In this document: positions 7,684-15,014 of the stretch, one piece after another
Layout of the letters: every line of letters starts with the position of its first letter
How positions within the stretch are numbered: the first letter of the stretch is position 1
Assembly (NCBI GenBank): GCA_012728505.1
Contig: JAAYEY010000202.1
Span: 1-19,777 of the forward strand
Length of the DNA: 19,777 nt
Direction: 5' to 3'
Source: Synergistaceae bacterium
Lineage (GTDB): Bacteria > Synergistota > Synergistia > Synergistales > Synergistaceae
The notes under the pieces: model-generated
What the model saw: the letters and a program-made list of their open reading frames with translations, nothing else
What the model was told of the DNA's origin: nothing
Databases searched by the model: none
Position numbers and translations under genes: made by a program

Positions 7684-9557
7684 TATTTTTCTTTTTTTAT
7701 GGAGCCGATGATTGACTCCGGTGTAAGTCCGCATTCAATCCACTGTTCTAGACGTGTTGCATGAGAAATGTACCTGTCAGGGACGCCGATGTTTATGGCC
7801 TTGCAACCTGGATGATTTCTGCATACATAATCTGATATAGCGCTTCCTGTCCCACCATTAAGGTAGTTTTCCTCAGCCGTAACTATAATATTATGTTCTT
7901 TGAGTATTTCAGAAATAGCGCTAAGATCTAGAGGCTTAATAAAGCGAAGATCGACTACTGTTGGGTTTATACCCTCTTCGGAGCTAAGTTTTTCGGCTGT
8001 CTTCAGCATTAGTTCTACAGTGCTTCCTATTCCGACAAGACATACATCGCTGCCCCTTTTCAGTAACTCCAGCTTCCCCCATTCGGCAGGAACCCTTTCT
8101 AAATGACCTTCGGGTAAAATGTCTTTTGGCGCCTTTCCCCTCGGGTACCTGATAGCCATTGGAATGCCACGTTTCAACCAGCCTTGTACAAAAAACCTTA
8201 GATCTGCTGCATCTCTAGGAGCGGCTATGGTTATTCCAGGAACAGATTTGAGCCAAGGAACATCAAGTAATCCGTTATGGGTCTCTCCATCTTCCCCAAC
8301 AAGACCGGCTCTGTCGATACCTAGAAGGACGGGCAATTTTGAGAGACATATATCATGTGTTAACTGGTCAGTTGCCCTCTGAAGGAACGTTGAGTATATG
8401 CAAACGACGGGTCTCATTCCCCCTGCTGCCATTCCGGCGGCAAAAGTTAGCATGTGGCCCTCTGCAATTCCCACATCAAAAAATCTATCCGGGAATTTAC
8501 CTGCAAATTCGTTTAGGTTTGTCCCGTCTGTCATAGCGGCTGTGCAAACCGCGATCCGAGGATCATCATTAGCTGTCTCAGTAAGTGTTCCGGACATTAT
8601 CTCACTCCATGAAGGTAGCGGCGATCGTGTCTGTTTTTGAGGTGCGTCCAGCTGGGTATTTGGTCCGATTCCGTGAAAATAAGGCGCGTTGTTCTCAGCT
8701 TCACTGCATCCCTTGCCCTTTTTTGTGAGGACATGTATAAGCACTGATTCTTTGTAATGCCTTGCAAGGCGGAAGACTTCCTCCATCTCTTCGATGTTGT
8801 GGCCGTCAAAAGGACCCCAGTAATTGATACCAAACTCTTCAAATACATTAGTAGGAAGGAGTAGTGATTTCAGTTTAGACTTGACTTTCCCCAGGGTATC
8901 CTCCAAAGTATCTCCGCTTTTTAATGTGTGGCACTGATCCTTTATGAAATCTTTTACCTTGAGGTAAGTAGGATTAACAGAGAGACGCGCAAGATATCCG
9001 GCCATACCGCCGATTCTTGGGCTTATAGACATCTTATTGTCATTTAAGACAATTATCACTTTCGTTTTTGAGCTTTCAATACAGTTAAGCGCCTCAAAAG
9101 AGAGACCATTTAAAAGTGCTCCGTCACCGATAACAGCTACCACTTCATGGTTTTGGCGATTTATGTCTCTTGCTTTAGCATATCCAATTGCTGCTGATAT
9201 CGATGTGCTGCTGTGGCCTGTTGTAAAAAAATCATAGGGGCTTTCATCCATTCTGGGAAAACCTGCTATACCGCCTTTGGTTCTGAGGGTGTGGAATCGA
9301 TCCATTCTCTTGGTAAGTATTTTATATGCATATGATTGGTGTCCTACATCAAATATTATTTTATCCCTATCGGGGTTAAATGCTCTCAGAAGAGCAACGG
9401 TAAGCTCCACAGTCCCAAGCGAGGACGCGAGATGTCCTCCGTTCTTTAACGTGACCTCAAGTATCATCTCTCTTATTTCACAACTGAGCTTGTTTAATTC
9501 GCTGTAGTTAAGACCACTGAGACCTGTAAAATCTTTGGCTGTTTCAAGTATGCTCAT
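7683..9557 (-). CDS. dxs: 1-deoxy-D-xylulose-5-phosphate synthase
   Basis: Dxs condenses pyruvate and glyceraldehyde 3-phosphate in a thiamine-diphosphate-dependent, decarboxylating reaction, the first step of the MEP isoprenoid pathway. The 624 residues are full length. GHQSYAYK carries an active-site histidine, GDGALLNGLSFEALN is the ThDP/Mg motif, and GPFDGHN and HGIGP segments follow. IAEGHMLTFAAGMA holds the catalytic glutamate and DRAGLVGEDGETHNG closes the pyrimidine domain. GGGG lies about 10 nt upstream of the ATG. It sits between ispA and tlyA, a widely conserved order, and its product feeds the substrates of IspA. Confidence 0.97.
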   Translation of the reverse strand: MSILETAKDFTGLSGLNYSELNKLSCEIREMILEVTLKNGGHLASSLGTVELTVALLRAFNPDRDKIIFDVGHQSYAYKILTKRMDRFHTLRTKGGIAGFPRMDESPYDFFTTGHSSTSISAAIGYAKARDINRQNHEVVAVIGDGALLNGLSFEALNCIESSKTKVIIVLNDNKMSISPRIGGMAGYLARLSVNPTYLKVKDFIKDQCHTLKSGDTLEDTLGKVKSKLKSLLLPTNVFEEFGINYWGPFDGHNIEEMEEVFRLARHYKESVLIHVLTKKGKGCSEAENNAPYFHGIGPNTQLDAPQKQTRSPLPSWSEIMSGTLTETANDDPRIAVCTAAMTDGTNLNEFAGKFPDRFFDVGIAEGHMLTFAAGMAAGGMRPVVCIYSTFLQRATDQLTHDICLSKLPVLLGIDRAGLVGEDGETHNGLLDVPWLKSVPGITIAAPRDAADLRFFVQGWLKRGIPMAIRYPRGKAPKDILPEGHLERVPAEWGKLELLKRGSDVCLVGIGSTVELMLKTAEKLSSEEGINPTVVDLRFIKPLDLSAISEILKEHNIIVTAEENYLNGGTGSAISDYVCRNHPGCKAINIGVPDRYISHATRLEQWIECGLTPESIIGSIKKEK

Positions 9558-9659
9558 TTAAAATTTCCCCAATTTTGCATTTTTTTAAATTATAGCTAAA
9601 AGTATTATGTTAAATTAAAGTTTATCATAAATATTATAGCTTTATTGTCTAACGCTAGT
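9558..9659 (-). promoter_or_regulatory. AT-rich gap upstream of dxs, possible promoter
   Basis: This 102-nt gap between ispA and dxs is very AT-rich. Two perfect TATAAT hexamers occur on the minus strand (9594-9589 and 9638-9633), but neither has a convincing -35 sequence at 16-18 bp. A secondary promoter for dxs-tlyA-nadK-recN is plausible but not shown. No terminator hairpin is evident. Confidence 0.3.
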
Positions 9660-10568
9660 TTAATATGTCCTTCGTAGGAGATAATCTGTGAATTGCGGCA
9701 GAAAATCATCCTCTGGAAATAACTTAAGTATTGCTCTTTTTGCGAGTTTAGTTTCTTGCTCAGCCATTTTTGCAGCCTTTTCTATTCCATATACTGATAC
9801 GTGTGTCAATTTACCCTGTTCAGCATCTTTTCCAGGTGTCTTGCCAAGCTCTTCAGCGGTGCTCGAGACATCTAAGATATCGTCAATTATTTGGAAGGCT
9901 GAACCTATATGAGTACCATAATCATAAAAAGATGATAGGATATTCTGATCCTCTGTTCCTAGAGCAGCACCCGCTGTAACCGCTGCTCTTATAAGAGTGC
10001 CTGTTTTTAGGGAAGCAATTTTTCTGACATAATTTGGATCACATGCTGCAGGTGCTGTGTACATATCAAGGACCTGCCCTCCGCAAACACCAGCCGGTCC
10101 AACAGCGCTGCTGAAAATTCGCATTGCTCTCAAAAGCTTGCTAGGTTCTATGTTTATGCTGTGACAAAGAGGATATTCGAAAGAAAGTGCGAGCAGCGCG
10201 TCTCCTGCAAGCACAGCTAGAGTCTCTCCAAAAAGAGCGTGGTTTGATGGCTTCCCTCTCCTCATATCGTCGTCATCCATGCATGGAAGATCATCATGGA
10301 TCAATGTGGCCGTGTGGAGCATTTCGAAGCCAAGCGCCAAAGGAAGTGCATCAGTTATACTGCATGCGCATCTTTCCGCCGCAGCAAGACATAGAACTGG
10401 CCTCAGCCTCTTGCCTCCTGCAAATAGGGAGTAGTCCATTGCTTCAAATAAGTTGTGGGGAACGCCCTTATTTCTTAACTCTGAAGAGGCATTAAGGTAA
10501 TCTTCAAAAAAATTTTTATATTTGTTCAGTTCGCTTTTTACCTTTAGATCTGCATCGTTTGATTTCAT
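9660..10568 (-). CDS. ispA: Geranyl/farnesyl-type polyprenyl diphosphate synthase
   Basis: The enzyme joins isopentenyl diphosphate to allylic diphosphates to make C15 (possibly C20) prenyl diphosphate for undecaprenyl phosphate and quinone synthesis. The first aspartate-rich motif is DDLPCMDDDD (92-101) with the two-residue insert of bacterial type II synthases, followed by RRGKPS. The second is DDILD (229-233). The ATG at 10568 is chosen because GAGGGTG lies 7 nt upstream; a TTG two codons earlier is too close to that site. This gives 302 residues. It begins 2 nt after xseB ends and precedes dxs. Exact chain length cannot be read with certainty. Confidence 0.93.
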   Translation of the reverse strand: MKSNDADLKVKSELNKYKNFFEDYLNASSELRNKGVPHNLFEAMDYSLFAGGKRLRPVLCLAAAERCACSITDALPLALGFEMLHTATLIHDDLPCMDDDDMRRGKPSNHALFGETLAVLAGDALLALSFEYPLCHSINIEPSKLLRAMRIFSSAVGPAGVCGGQVLDMYTAPAACDPNYVRKIASLKTGTLIRAAVTAGAALGTEDQNILSSFYDYGTHIGSAFQIIDDILDVSSTAEELGKTPGKDAEQGKLTHVSVYGIEKAAKMAEQETKLAKRAILKLFPEDDFLPQFTDYLLRRTY

Positions 10569-10570
10569 AA

Positions 10571-10786
10571 TCAAGCACCCTCTTTTTTTTGAGGTTCGAA
10601 GGGAACTTCTCCCTCATCAGTCAGTAGAGCTACTCTTTGTTTTGCTTCTTCAAGATATGCTCGGCAGTCTCTTACCAACCCGACGCCTTTTTCAAACTCT
10701 GACAGGGCGTTCTCCAAGGGTAGTGACTCTCCTTCAAGTTTACGCAGTATTTTGTCCAATTCTGCCATTTTTTCGCTGAAGTTCAT
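10571..10786 (-). CDS. xseB: Exodeoxyribonuclease VII small subunit
   Basis: XseB is the small helical subunit that binds in several copies along XseA in exonuclease VII, which degrades single-stranded DNA to short oligonucleotides. The 71 residues show the family pattern: FSEKMAELDKILRKLE, then LPLENALSEFEKG, then a second helix ending in LL. GGAGG lies 7 nt upstream of the ATG. It heads the run leading into ispA and dxs. The partner xseA is not upstream, where the divergent rpmB lies instead, so the large subunit must be encoded elsewhere. A weak divergent promoter (TTGGAA, 18 bp, TATCAT) can be seen upstream on the minus strand. Confidence 0.92.
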   Translation of the reverse strand: MNFSEKMAELDKILRKLEGESLPLENALSEFEKGVGLVRDCRAYLEEAKQRVALLTDEGEVPFEPQKKEGA

Positions 10787-10809
10787 CTATAGACCTCCAA
10801 TACTTTTTG

Positions 10810-10839
10810 TTGCAGGATTTTCATATATTATGATACAAT
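10810..10839 (+). promoter_or_regulatory. Promoter of rpmB
   Basis: TTGCAG (10810-10815), an 18-bp spacer and TACAAT (10834-10839) resemble a sigma-70 promoter, giving a start near 10846 and a leader of about 35 nt. The region is shared with the divergent xseB gene. Confidence 0.6.
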
Positions 10840-10879
10840 GCACAAGTTGAATGTTCCAAGGTATAAGGGGGGAATTAAA

Positions 10880-11074
10880 TTGTCCAAGTTCTGTGATTGC
10901 TGCGGTCGTGGACCGGCGGCTGGAAATGCCGTTAGCCACTCTAACCGCCATACTAGGCGTCGTTGGCTTATAAACCTTCAGAGCGTACGTGTTGATGTGG
11001 GCGGCGGAGAGGCTCGGAAGCTTCATATCTGCACAAAGTGCCTCCGTTCCGGTAAAGTTCAAAGAGCCGTTTAG
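10880..11074 (+). CDS. rpmB: 50S ribosomal protein L28, four-cysteine form
   Basis: L28 binds 23S rRNA in the large subunit. The start is TTG at 10880 with GGGGGG 7 nt upstream; the ATG at 10838 in the same frame lies inside the -10 region and would add a non-family N-terminus. The 64-residue product starts SKFCDCCGRGP, and C5-x-x-C8 and C51-x-x-C54 form the zinc-binding set of the C+ paralogue. It is a single-gene unit between a minus-strand run on each side. Its stop codon lies inside the loop of its own terminator hairpin. Confidence 0.95.
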   Translation: MSKFCDCCGRGPAAGNAVSHSNRHTRRRWLINLQSVRVDVGGGEARKLHICTKCLRSGKVQRAV

Positions 11075-11095
11075 TACACGGCTCTTTTTTCTTTT
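11061..11095 (+). terminator. Intrinsic terminator of rpmB
   Basis: AAAGAGCCGT (11061-11070) pairs with ACGGCTCTTT (11078-11087) around a 7-nt loop that contains the rpmB stop codon, followed by a T-rich tail. The 10-bp stem is perfect and its first half still codes for the last L28 residues. On the opposite strand, towards which ftsK ends at 11109, the T-run is short, so termination of ftsK here is less certain. Confidence 0.9.
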
Positions 11096-11108
11096 CTTAC
11101 TTATACTT

Positions 11109-13328
11109 TTAACATCCATCTATTGTACTCCTTAGCATTTCTAGCGCTTCATCCTCATCTACCAGTATCTCACGAGGTTTTGAACCGTCAGCAGGACCAA
11201 CTATCCCAACCATTTCCATCATGTCTATCAGGCGCGATGCCCTTGAAAAACCCACCCTTAGTCTACGCTGAAGCCCGCTTGCAGAGGCAATTCCCGCAGC
11301 CATTACACTTGCTACGGCATCCTCTAAGAGGTCGTCATCGAATGCGGCGCTGTTATTCATACCTGATGGTCCATTTCCCTGTTTGTCTATCTCTATAAAA
11401 TCAGGTAGGCCAAAAAGACTGACAAGGTATTTCAGCCAGACATTAAGTACCTGCTCATCCACCCATGGAGACTGTATCCTAATTGGTTTAGGATGTTTTG
11501 TGGAAAGGAAGAGCATGTCGCCTTTGCCCAAGAGCTTCTCTGCCCCGGAACAGTCTATTATCGTCCTTGAATCAATAGAGCTTGGAAGGGTAAAGGCTAC
11601 TCTTGCAGGGATGTTAGCTTTGATAAGCCCCGTAATGACGTTAACAGAAGGTCGCTGTGTAGCGAGTATCAAATGTATACCTGTTGCCCTTGCCATTTGT
11701 GCTAGGCGGCAAATGTACTCTTCGACCTCTTTGGGTGCAGTCATCATCAGGTCGGCAAGCTCATCGACCACGATTACGATATGAGGGTATCTGTCTTTGG
11801 GCAAGGTTTTCTTGTTGAAGTTCTCTAGATTCCTTACCCTAGCTTTCGCAAAAGTGGTATAGCGTGATTCCATTTCACGTATTGCCCAGGCAAGCACATG
11901 TACAGCTTTTTTTGTGTCAGTTACTGGCGGGGTTAGAAGATGAGGCAACTTGTCGTACATTGCCATCTCTACCCTCTTGGGATCTACCAGAATCATTCTG
12001 AGTTCTTCGGGGGTCCGCATTGAGCAAAGTCCTACGATGCATGAGTTTATAAAAACACTTTTTCCGGATCCCGTTGTTCCTGCAACGAGGAGATGAGGCA
12101 GCTCCTCAAGGCCTGTTATAACAGCCTCGCCATTTACTGCAATACCAAAAGGCAGGGGAAGTGCTGTTTCAGTGTCCTGATAAACAGGGTCCTCTATAAT
12201 CGTCCTGATGGGGATGCCCCTTCGCCTTGGGTTCGGAATTTCTATACCCACGTAAGGTTTTCCAGGTATAGGTGCCTCGATCCTTAAGCTTGGAACTGCC
12301 ATTGCGAGTGCTATGTCATTTGATAGTACCGCCACTTTACTAACCTTTATACCTGGAGCAAGCTGAATCCTGAACTGTATGACAGTTGGTCCAACAAGTA
12401 TTTCCGCGAGGCGGGCTTCGATGTTAAATTGATTAAGTGCTTTTATTATTTTCTCGCCGAGAGGCATCGACTTCTCTTCGTCCATCTCCCCTTCATGCGA
12501 TTCTTCTTTTCCAAATATCTCTATTGGAGGGGGAAATATTCCTTGCTCCAAACCGCAGCATGGTTCGTTATCGTCAAAGTTAAACTCAGGATCCTGTATT
12601 TCTTCGTTGGTGTAAAGATCCTCATTTGTTTTCTGTCGATTCAATCCGGTCACAGTAACTGTTGCTTCGTCTGTATCATCGCCCGATGATCCAAAATAAT
12701 CAGAACCGTCATATTCTGCTATATTGACAGCTGCATCAGGCAGTTTCTTTTCTTGAGTCTCGCTCTCTTCGCTTTTCTTTTGAAAGATCGTGAATAATGA
12801 AGAACCGGGCAGTTTTATGTTAGATATGATTGGGATGTTATAGAGCAAAATTGCAATATATAACGAAAGAGCTCCGGCTATAAAAGTTCCAAAAGCTCCA
12901 AGCATCGAGAAAATATGATCTGCAAAATATGTTCCTAGTGTCCCTGGATCAAGCCAAGTGGGAAAGTTTGAAATGTTTGAAGTCATTTTATTAAGCCCAA
13001 GAAGGAGCGAAGCAGTGAAAAAGAGTAGTACTGTACCTGTAGTTTGTCTTATAAAGTGCGGTATTTCCTTGCACATAAGTTTTGAAATACTAAAATATAG
13101 AGCAAAAAGGATTGGTATTATGGAGGCCCCTCCAAGCGAACTTAATATCTCTGAAGATATTTTCCTCCCTAATGTGCCTGTCCATGGGGTGTAAAAAGAT
13201 GCTGTAAGATAGAGTGACAGCATTGCAAGCACAATGTAAGCGAGTTTAATCCATTTCCCATCGCCAGTCAGTTTTGTCTGGCGTGAAGCGGGTTTTTTAT
13301 CTCTCTTGCTTTTTTTTCTGAAGATCAT
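11109..13328 (-). CDS. ftsK: DNA translocase FtsK/SpoIIIE family
   Basis: FtsK is a membrane-anchored hexameric motor that pumps chromosome termini across the closing division septum. Four membrane segments are visible (about 29-46, 69-86, 98-112 and 139-166). An acidic linker (about 185-290) follows, shorter than in E. coli. The alpha/beta motor has Walker A GTTGSGKS (417-424) and the Walker B region HIVIVVDELADLM. The C-terminal winged-helix gamma domain (about 675-739) reads polar DNA motifs; its SASGLQRRLRVGFSRA segment is typical. The 739-residue length fits the SpoIIIE-like class. The ATG begins 1 nt after the tldD stop, with AGGAGG 13 nt upstream inside tldD, suggesting coupled translation. 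Confidence 0.95.
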   Translation of the reverse strand: MIFRKKSKRDKKPASRQTKLTGDGKWIKLAYIVLAMLSLYLTASFYTPWTGTLGRKISSEILSSLGGASIIPILFALYFSISKLMCKEIPHFIRQTTGTVLLFFTASLLLGLNKMTSNISNFPTWLDPGTLGTYFADHIFSMLGAFGTFIAGALSLYIAILLYNIPIISNIKLPGSSLFTIFQKKSEESETQEKKLPDAAVNIAEYDGSDYFGSSGDDTDEATVTVTGLNRQKTNEDLYTNEEIQDPEFNFDDNEPCCGLEQGIFPPPIEIFGKEESHEGEMDEEKSMPLGEKIIKALNQFNIEARLAEILVGPTVIQFRIQLAPGIKVSKVAVLSNDIALAMAVPSLRIEAPIPGKPYVGIEIPNPRRRGIPIRTIIEDPVYQDTETALPLPFGIAVNGEAVITGLEELPHLLVAGTTGSGKSVFINSCIVGLCSMRTPEELRMILVDPKRVEMAMYDKLPHLLTPPVTDTKKAVHVLAWAIREMESRYTTFAKARVRNLENFNKKTLPKDRYPHIVIVVDELADLMMTAPKEVEEYICRLAQMARATGIHLILATQRPSVNVITGLIKANIPARVAFTLPSSIDSRTIIDCSGAEKLLGKGDMLFLSTKHPKPIRIQSPWVDEQVLNVWLKYLVSLFGLPDFIEIDKQGNGPSGMNNSAAFDDDLLEDAVASVMAAGIASASGLQRRLRVGFSRASRLIDMMEMVGIVGPADGSKPREILVDEDEALEMLRSTIDGC

Positions 13329-13329
13329 T

Positions 13330-14700
13330 TTAAGTCTCGCTACCTCCTACAGTCATCCCCTCTATAAGCATAGATGGCTGTCCATCAGTTACAGGGACCC
13401 CTTGTCCTGATTTTCCGCAGACACCCGGGTCCATCACAAGGTCCTTCCCAAGAGCAATAATATTATCAAGCACAGCGGGTCCGTTGCCTGTCAGAATCGC
13501 TCCTTTTACAGGGTAGGAAATCTTTCCATTCTTAATTATATATGCTTCAGAGACATAAAAAACGAAATCTCCAGTCGTGGGGTTAACTTCTCCTCCACCC
13601 ATTTTTTTCACCAAAAGTCCGCTGTCGGTTTGGGCAAGCATAGAATCAAAATCGGAATCACCCGCAGTAAGCAGCGTATTACTCATTCTTGGCACGGGGA
13701 TGTTTCTAAAAGACTGCCTCCTCCCGTTCCCTGTAAGAGGTAGTTCAGATGTTTTTGCAGAAAGAATATCGGTCAGATAAGCTTTGAGTATTCCATTCTC
13801 TATCAGAACATTCCTTTTTGCCGGAGTTCCTTCGTCATCAAACCTGTATGAACCATAAAGGCAGGGTAACGTCGGGTCATCTATCATCGTGACTGTACTG
13901 TGTGCCACTTTTTCTCCTATTTTACCCATGTATACAGAGTGGTCTTTCTCTACGATGTCAGCTTCAAGTCCATGTCCGCAGGCTTCATGTATTACTGTGC
14001 CGCCCGCTTGTCCAGCCAAAAGTACTTTCATTTTTCCCGCTGGGCATGGCTTTGCTTCGAGCATCAGCAGAGCTCTTTCAAGAGCTGCAAAAGAAATTTC
14101 TTCGGGATCAGAATCTGACCAGAACTCAGAATGAGGCACTGCCAAGCAACGTCTCTCAGAAGCTGTATGTAGTACCCCATTTTTTTCCGCTATTATCTGG
14201 GCTGAAAAACTACAGTACGTTCGAGTGTCCTCAGCGCACATGCCGTCAGACCTTATGATAAGAATCTTTCTCTTTGAAATGCTGTATCTAAAGGCAGCTT
14301 GTCTTACATGTTTTGATTTTTTTCTGACCTTAGAATCTAGTTCTTTCATGTATTCAATTTCTGGAGGTGGAATGTGATCCTCCATGCTGAAGACCGGTTC
14401 CCTACCTTTCTCAACATAGAAATTAAGAGCGCCGAATGCTGACGATGCTGCTTCAGATAGGATTTGTGATAAGATGGATCTTGATGTACCAGGGGCATGT
14501 GAATAAAATGTCTTGTCACCGATTATTATCCTTGCTCCTGAGCCGTCAGTATTGGAGGATGCTAGCTCCTCAATCCTGCCATCTTCATAATGTGCAGAAT
14601 GAGCTGTACCTGCCTGCATAAAAATATCGGCGTGTACAGCCCCGTTTTTATGGGTTTCAGCAAGCTTCTGCTGGATATTTTCAATTGAGCTATCTCTCAT
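13330..14700 (-). CDS. tldD: TldD family metalloprotease
   Basis: TldD with TldE (PmbA) forms a zinc metalloprotease that degrades unfolded peptides and processes some modified peptides, such as microcin B17. The 456-residue protein carries HEACGH (H238, E239, H243), the family's HExxxH zinc motif, and the conserved C-terminal DPGVCGKSGQG region whose C428 is a probable third ligand. The ATG at 14700 has AGGAGAG 6 nt upstream. An in-frame ATG 13 codons earlier has none, and its extra codons fall in the direct repeat flanking the insertion described below. No tldE lies in the window. It is followed by ftsK. Confidence 0.92.
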   Translation of the reverse strand: MRDSSIENIQQKLAETHKNGAVHADIFMQAGTAHSAHYEDGRIEELASSNTDGSGARIIIGDKTFYSHAPGTSRSILSQILSEAASSAFGALNFYVEKGREPVFSMEDHIPPPEIEYMKELDSKVRKKSKHVRQAAFRYSISKRKILIIRSDGMCAEDTRTYCSFSAQIIAEKNGVLHTASERRCLAVPHSEFWSDSDPEEISFAALERALLMLEAKPCPAGKMKVLLAGQAGGTVIHEACGHGLEADIVEKDHSVYMGKIGEKVAHSTVTMIDDPTLPCLYGSYRFDDEGTPAKRNVLIENGILKAYLTDILSAKTSELPLTGNGRRQSFRNIPVPRMSNTLLTAGDSDFDSMLAQTDSGLLVKKMGGGEVNPTTGDFVFYVSEAYIIKNGKISYPVKGAILTGNGPAVLDNIIALGKDLVMDPGVCGKSGQGVPVTDGQPSMLIEGMTVGGSET

Positions 14701-14754
14701 TATCTCTCTCCTGTCATTCAGGCAACTCAACTTTATCACCTGTTGTTAAAGACT

Positions 14755-14773
14755 GCCAGGTGTAACATCTGGC
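14755..14773. repeat. 19-bp near-perfect palindrome upstream of tldD
   Basis: GCCAGGTGTAACATCTGGC reads as GCCAG-g-TGT, a central A, then ACA-t-CTGGC. The nine positions of each arm pair with a single G-T wobble. It lies about 55 nt upstream of the tldD ATG. Its symmetry suits a protein operator, but it also sits near one end of the repeat-rich insertion and may simply be part of that element. No T-run follows on either strand. Confidence 0.55.
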
Positions 14774-14818
14774 GTGAAGCTGCAACGTGAAACGTGTTGC
14801 GTGAAGCAATAGTGAAGC
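14772..14818 (+). repeat. Heptamer repeat tract (CGTGAAG/CGTGAAA type)
   Basis: Units CGTGAAA, CGTGTTG and CGTGAAG are contiguous at 14786-14806. A further CGTGAAG lies at 14773-14779 and GTGAAGC at 14812-14818. The 12-mer at 14772-14783 matches the left end of the window on the other strand, showing that the tract is not unique to this gap. Confidence 0.6.
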
Positions 14819-14875
14819 GGTTGTAAGGGCGGTCGATCAATTGTCAAATAATTGTTTGACCGCCATAACCATTGC
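14806..14875. repeat. Long nested inverted repeat / hairpin
   Basis: The core is GGCGGTC (14828-14834) with GACCGCC (14858-14864), then CAATT (14838-14842) with AATTG (14850-14854) around a 7-nt loop. Outside it, GGTT (14819-14822) faces AACC (14867-14870), and GCAAT (14806-14810) faces ATTGC (14871-14875), with an 8-nt excess on the left arm that itself contains a GTGAAGC repeat unit. The sequence is nearly symmetrical, so both strands would fold. No T-run follows, which argues against a simple terminator. Confidence 0.7.
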
Positions 14876-14924
14876 TTGCCAATAGATTGTCCGCCCTTGC
14901 GGCACGTACCTCACAGCTGCCTTT

Positions 14925-14968
14925 ACCAATCGACTACCAATCGATTACCCATTGATTCCCAATCGACT
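14925..14968 (+). repeat. Four imperfect 11-bp tandem repeats
   Basis: The units are ACCAATCGACT, ACCAATCGATT, ACCCATTGATT and CCCAATCGACT, exactly contiguous with an 11-bp period, close to one helical turn, so the same face of the DNA repeats. A looser copy (GCCAATAGATT) lies at 14878-14888. They do not match a DnaA box. They lie inside the candidate inserted element. Confidence 0.75.
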
Positions 14969-15014
14969 CCCCTTCTGATCAACTGCATTAGGGAAAGACG
15001 GTGGAAAAGTTCAT

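Noticed and set aside
10787..11119. Open frame of 110 codons on the minus strand across rpmB
   Set aside because: It overlaps rpmB and its terminator and resembles nothing; rpmB on the plus strand explains the sequence fully.
14761..14968. CRISPR array
   Set aside because: The repeats are 7 and 11 bp, contiguous or irregular, with no unique spacers of constant length and no cas genes.
14925..14968. Replication origin iterons or DnaA boxes
   Set aside because: The units do not resemble the TTATNCACA DnaA box and no dnaA, dnaN or rep gene is nearby.
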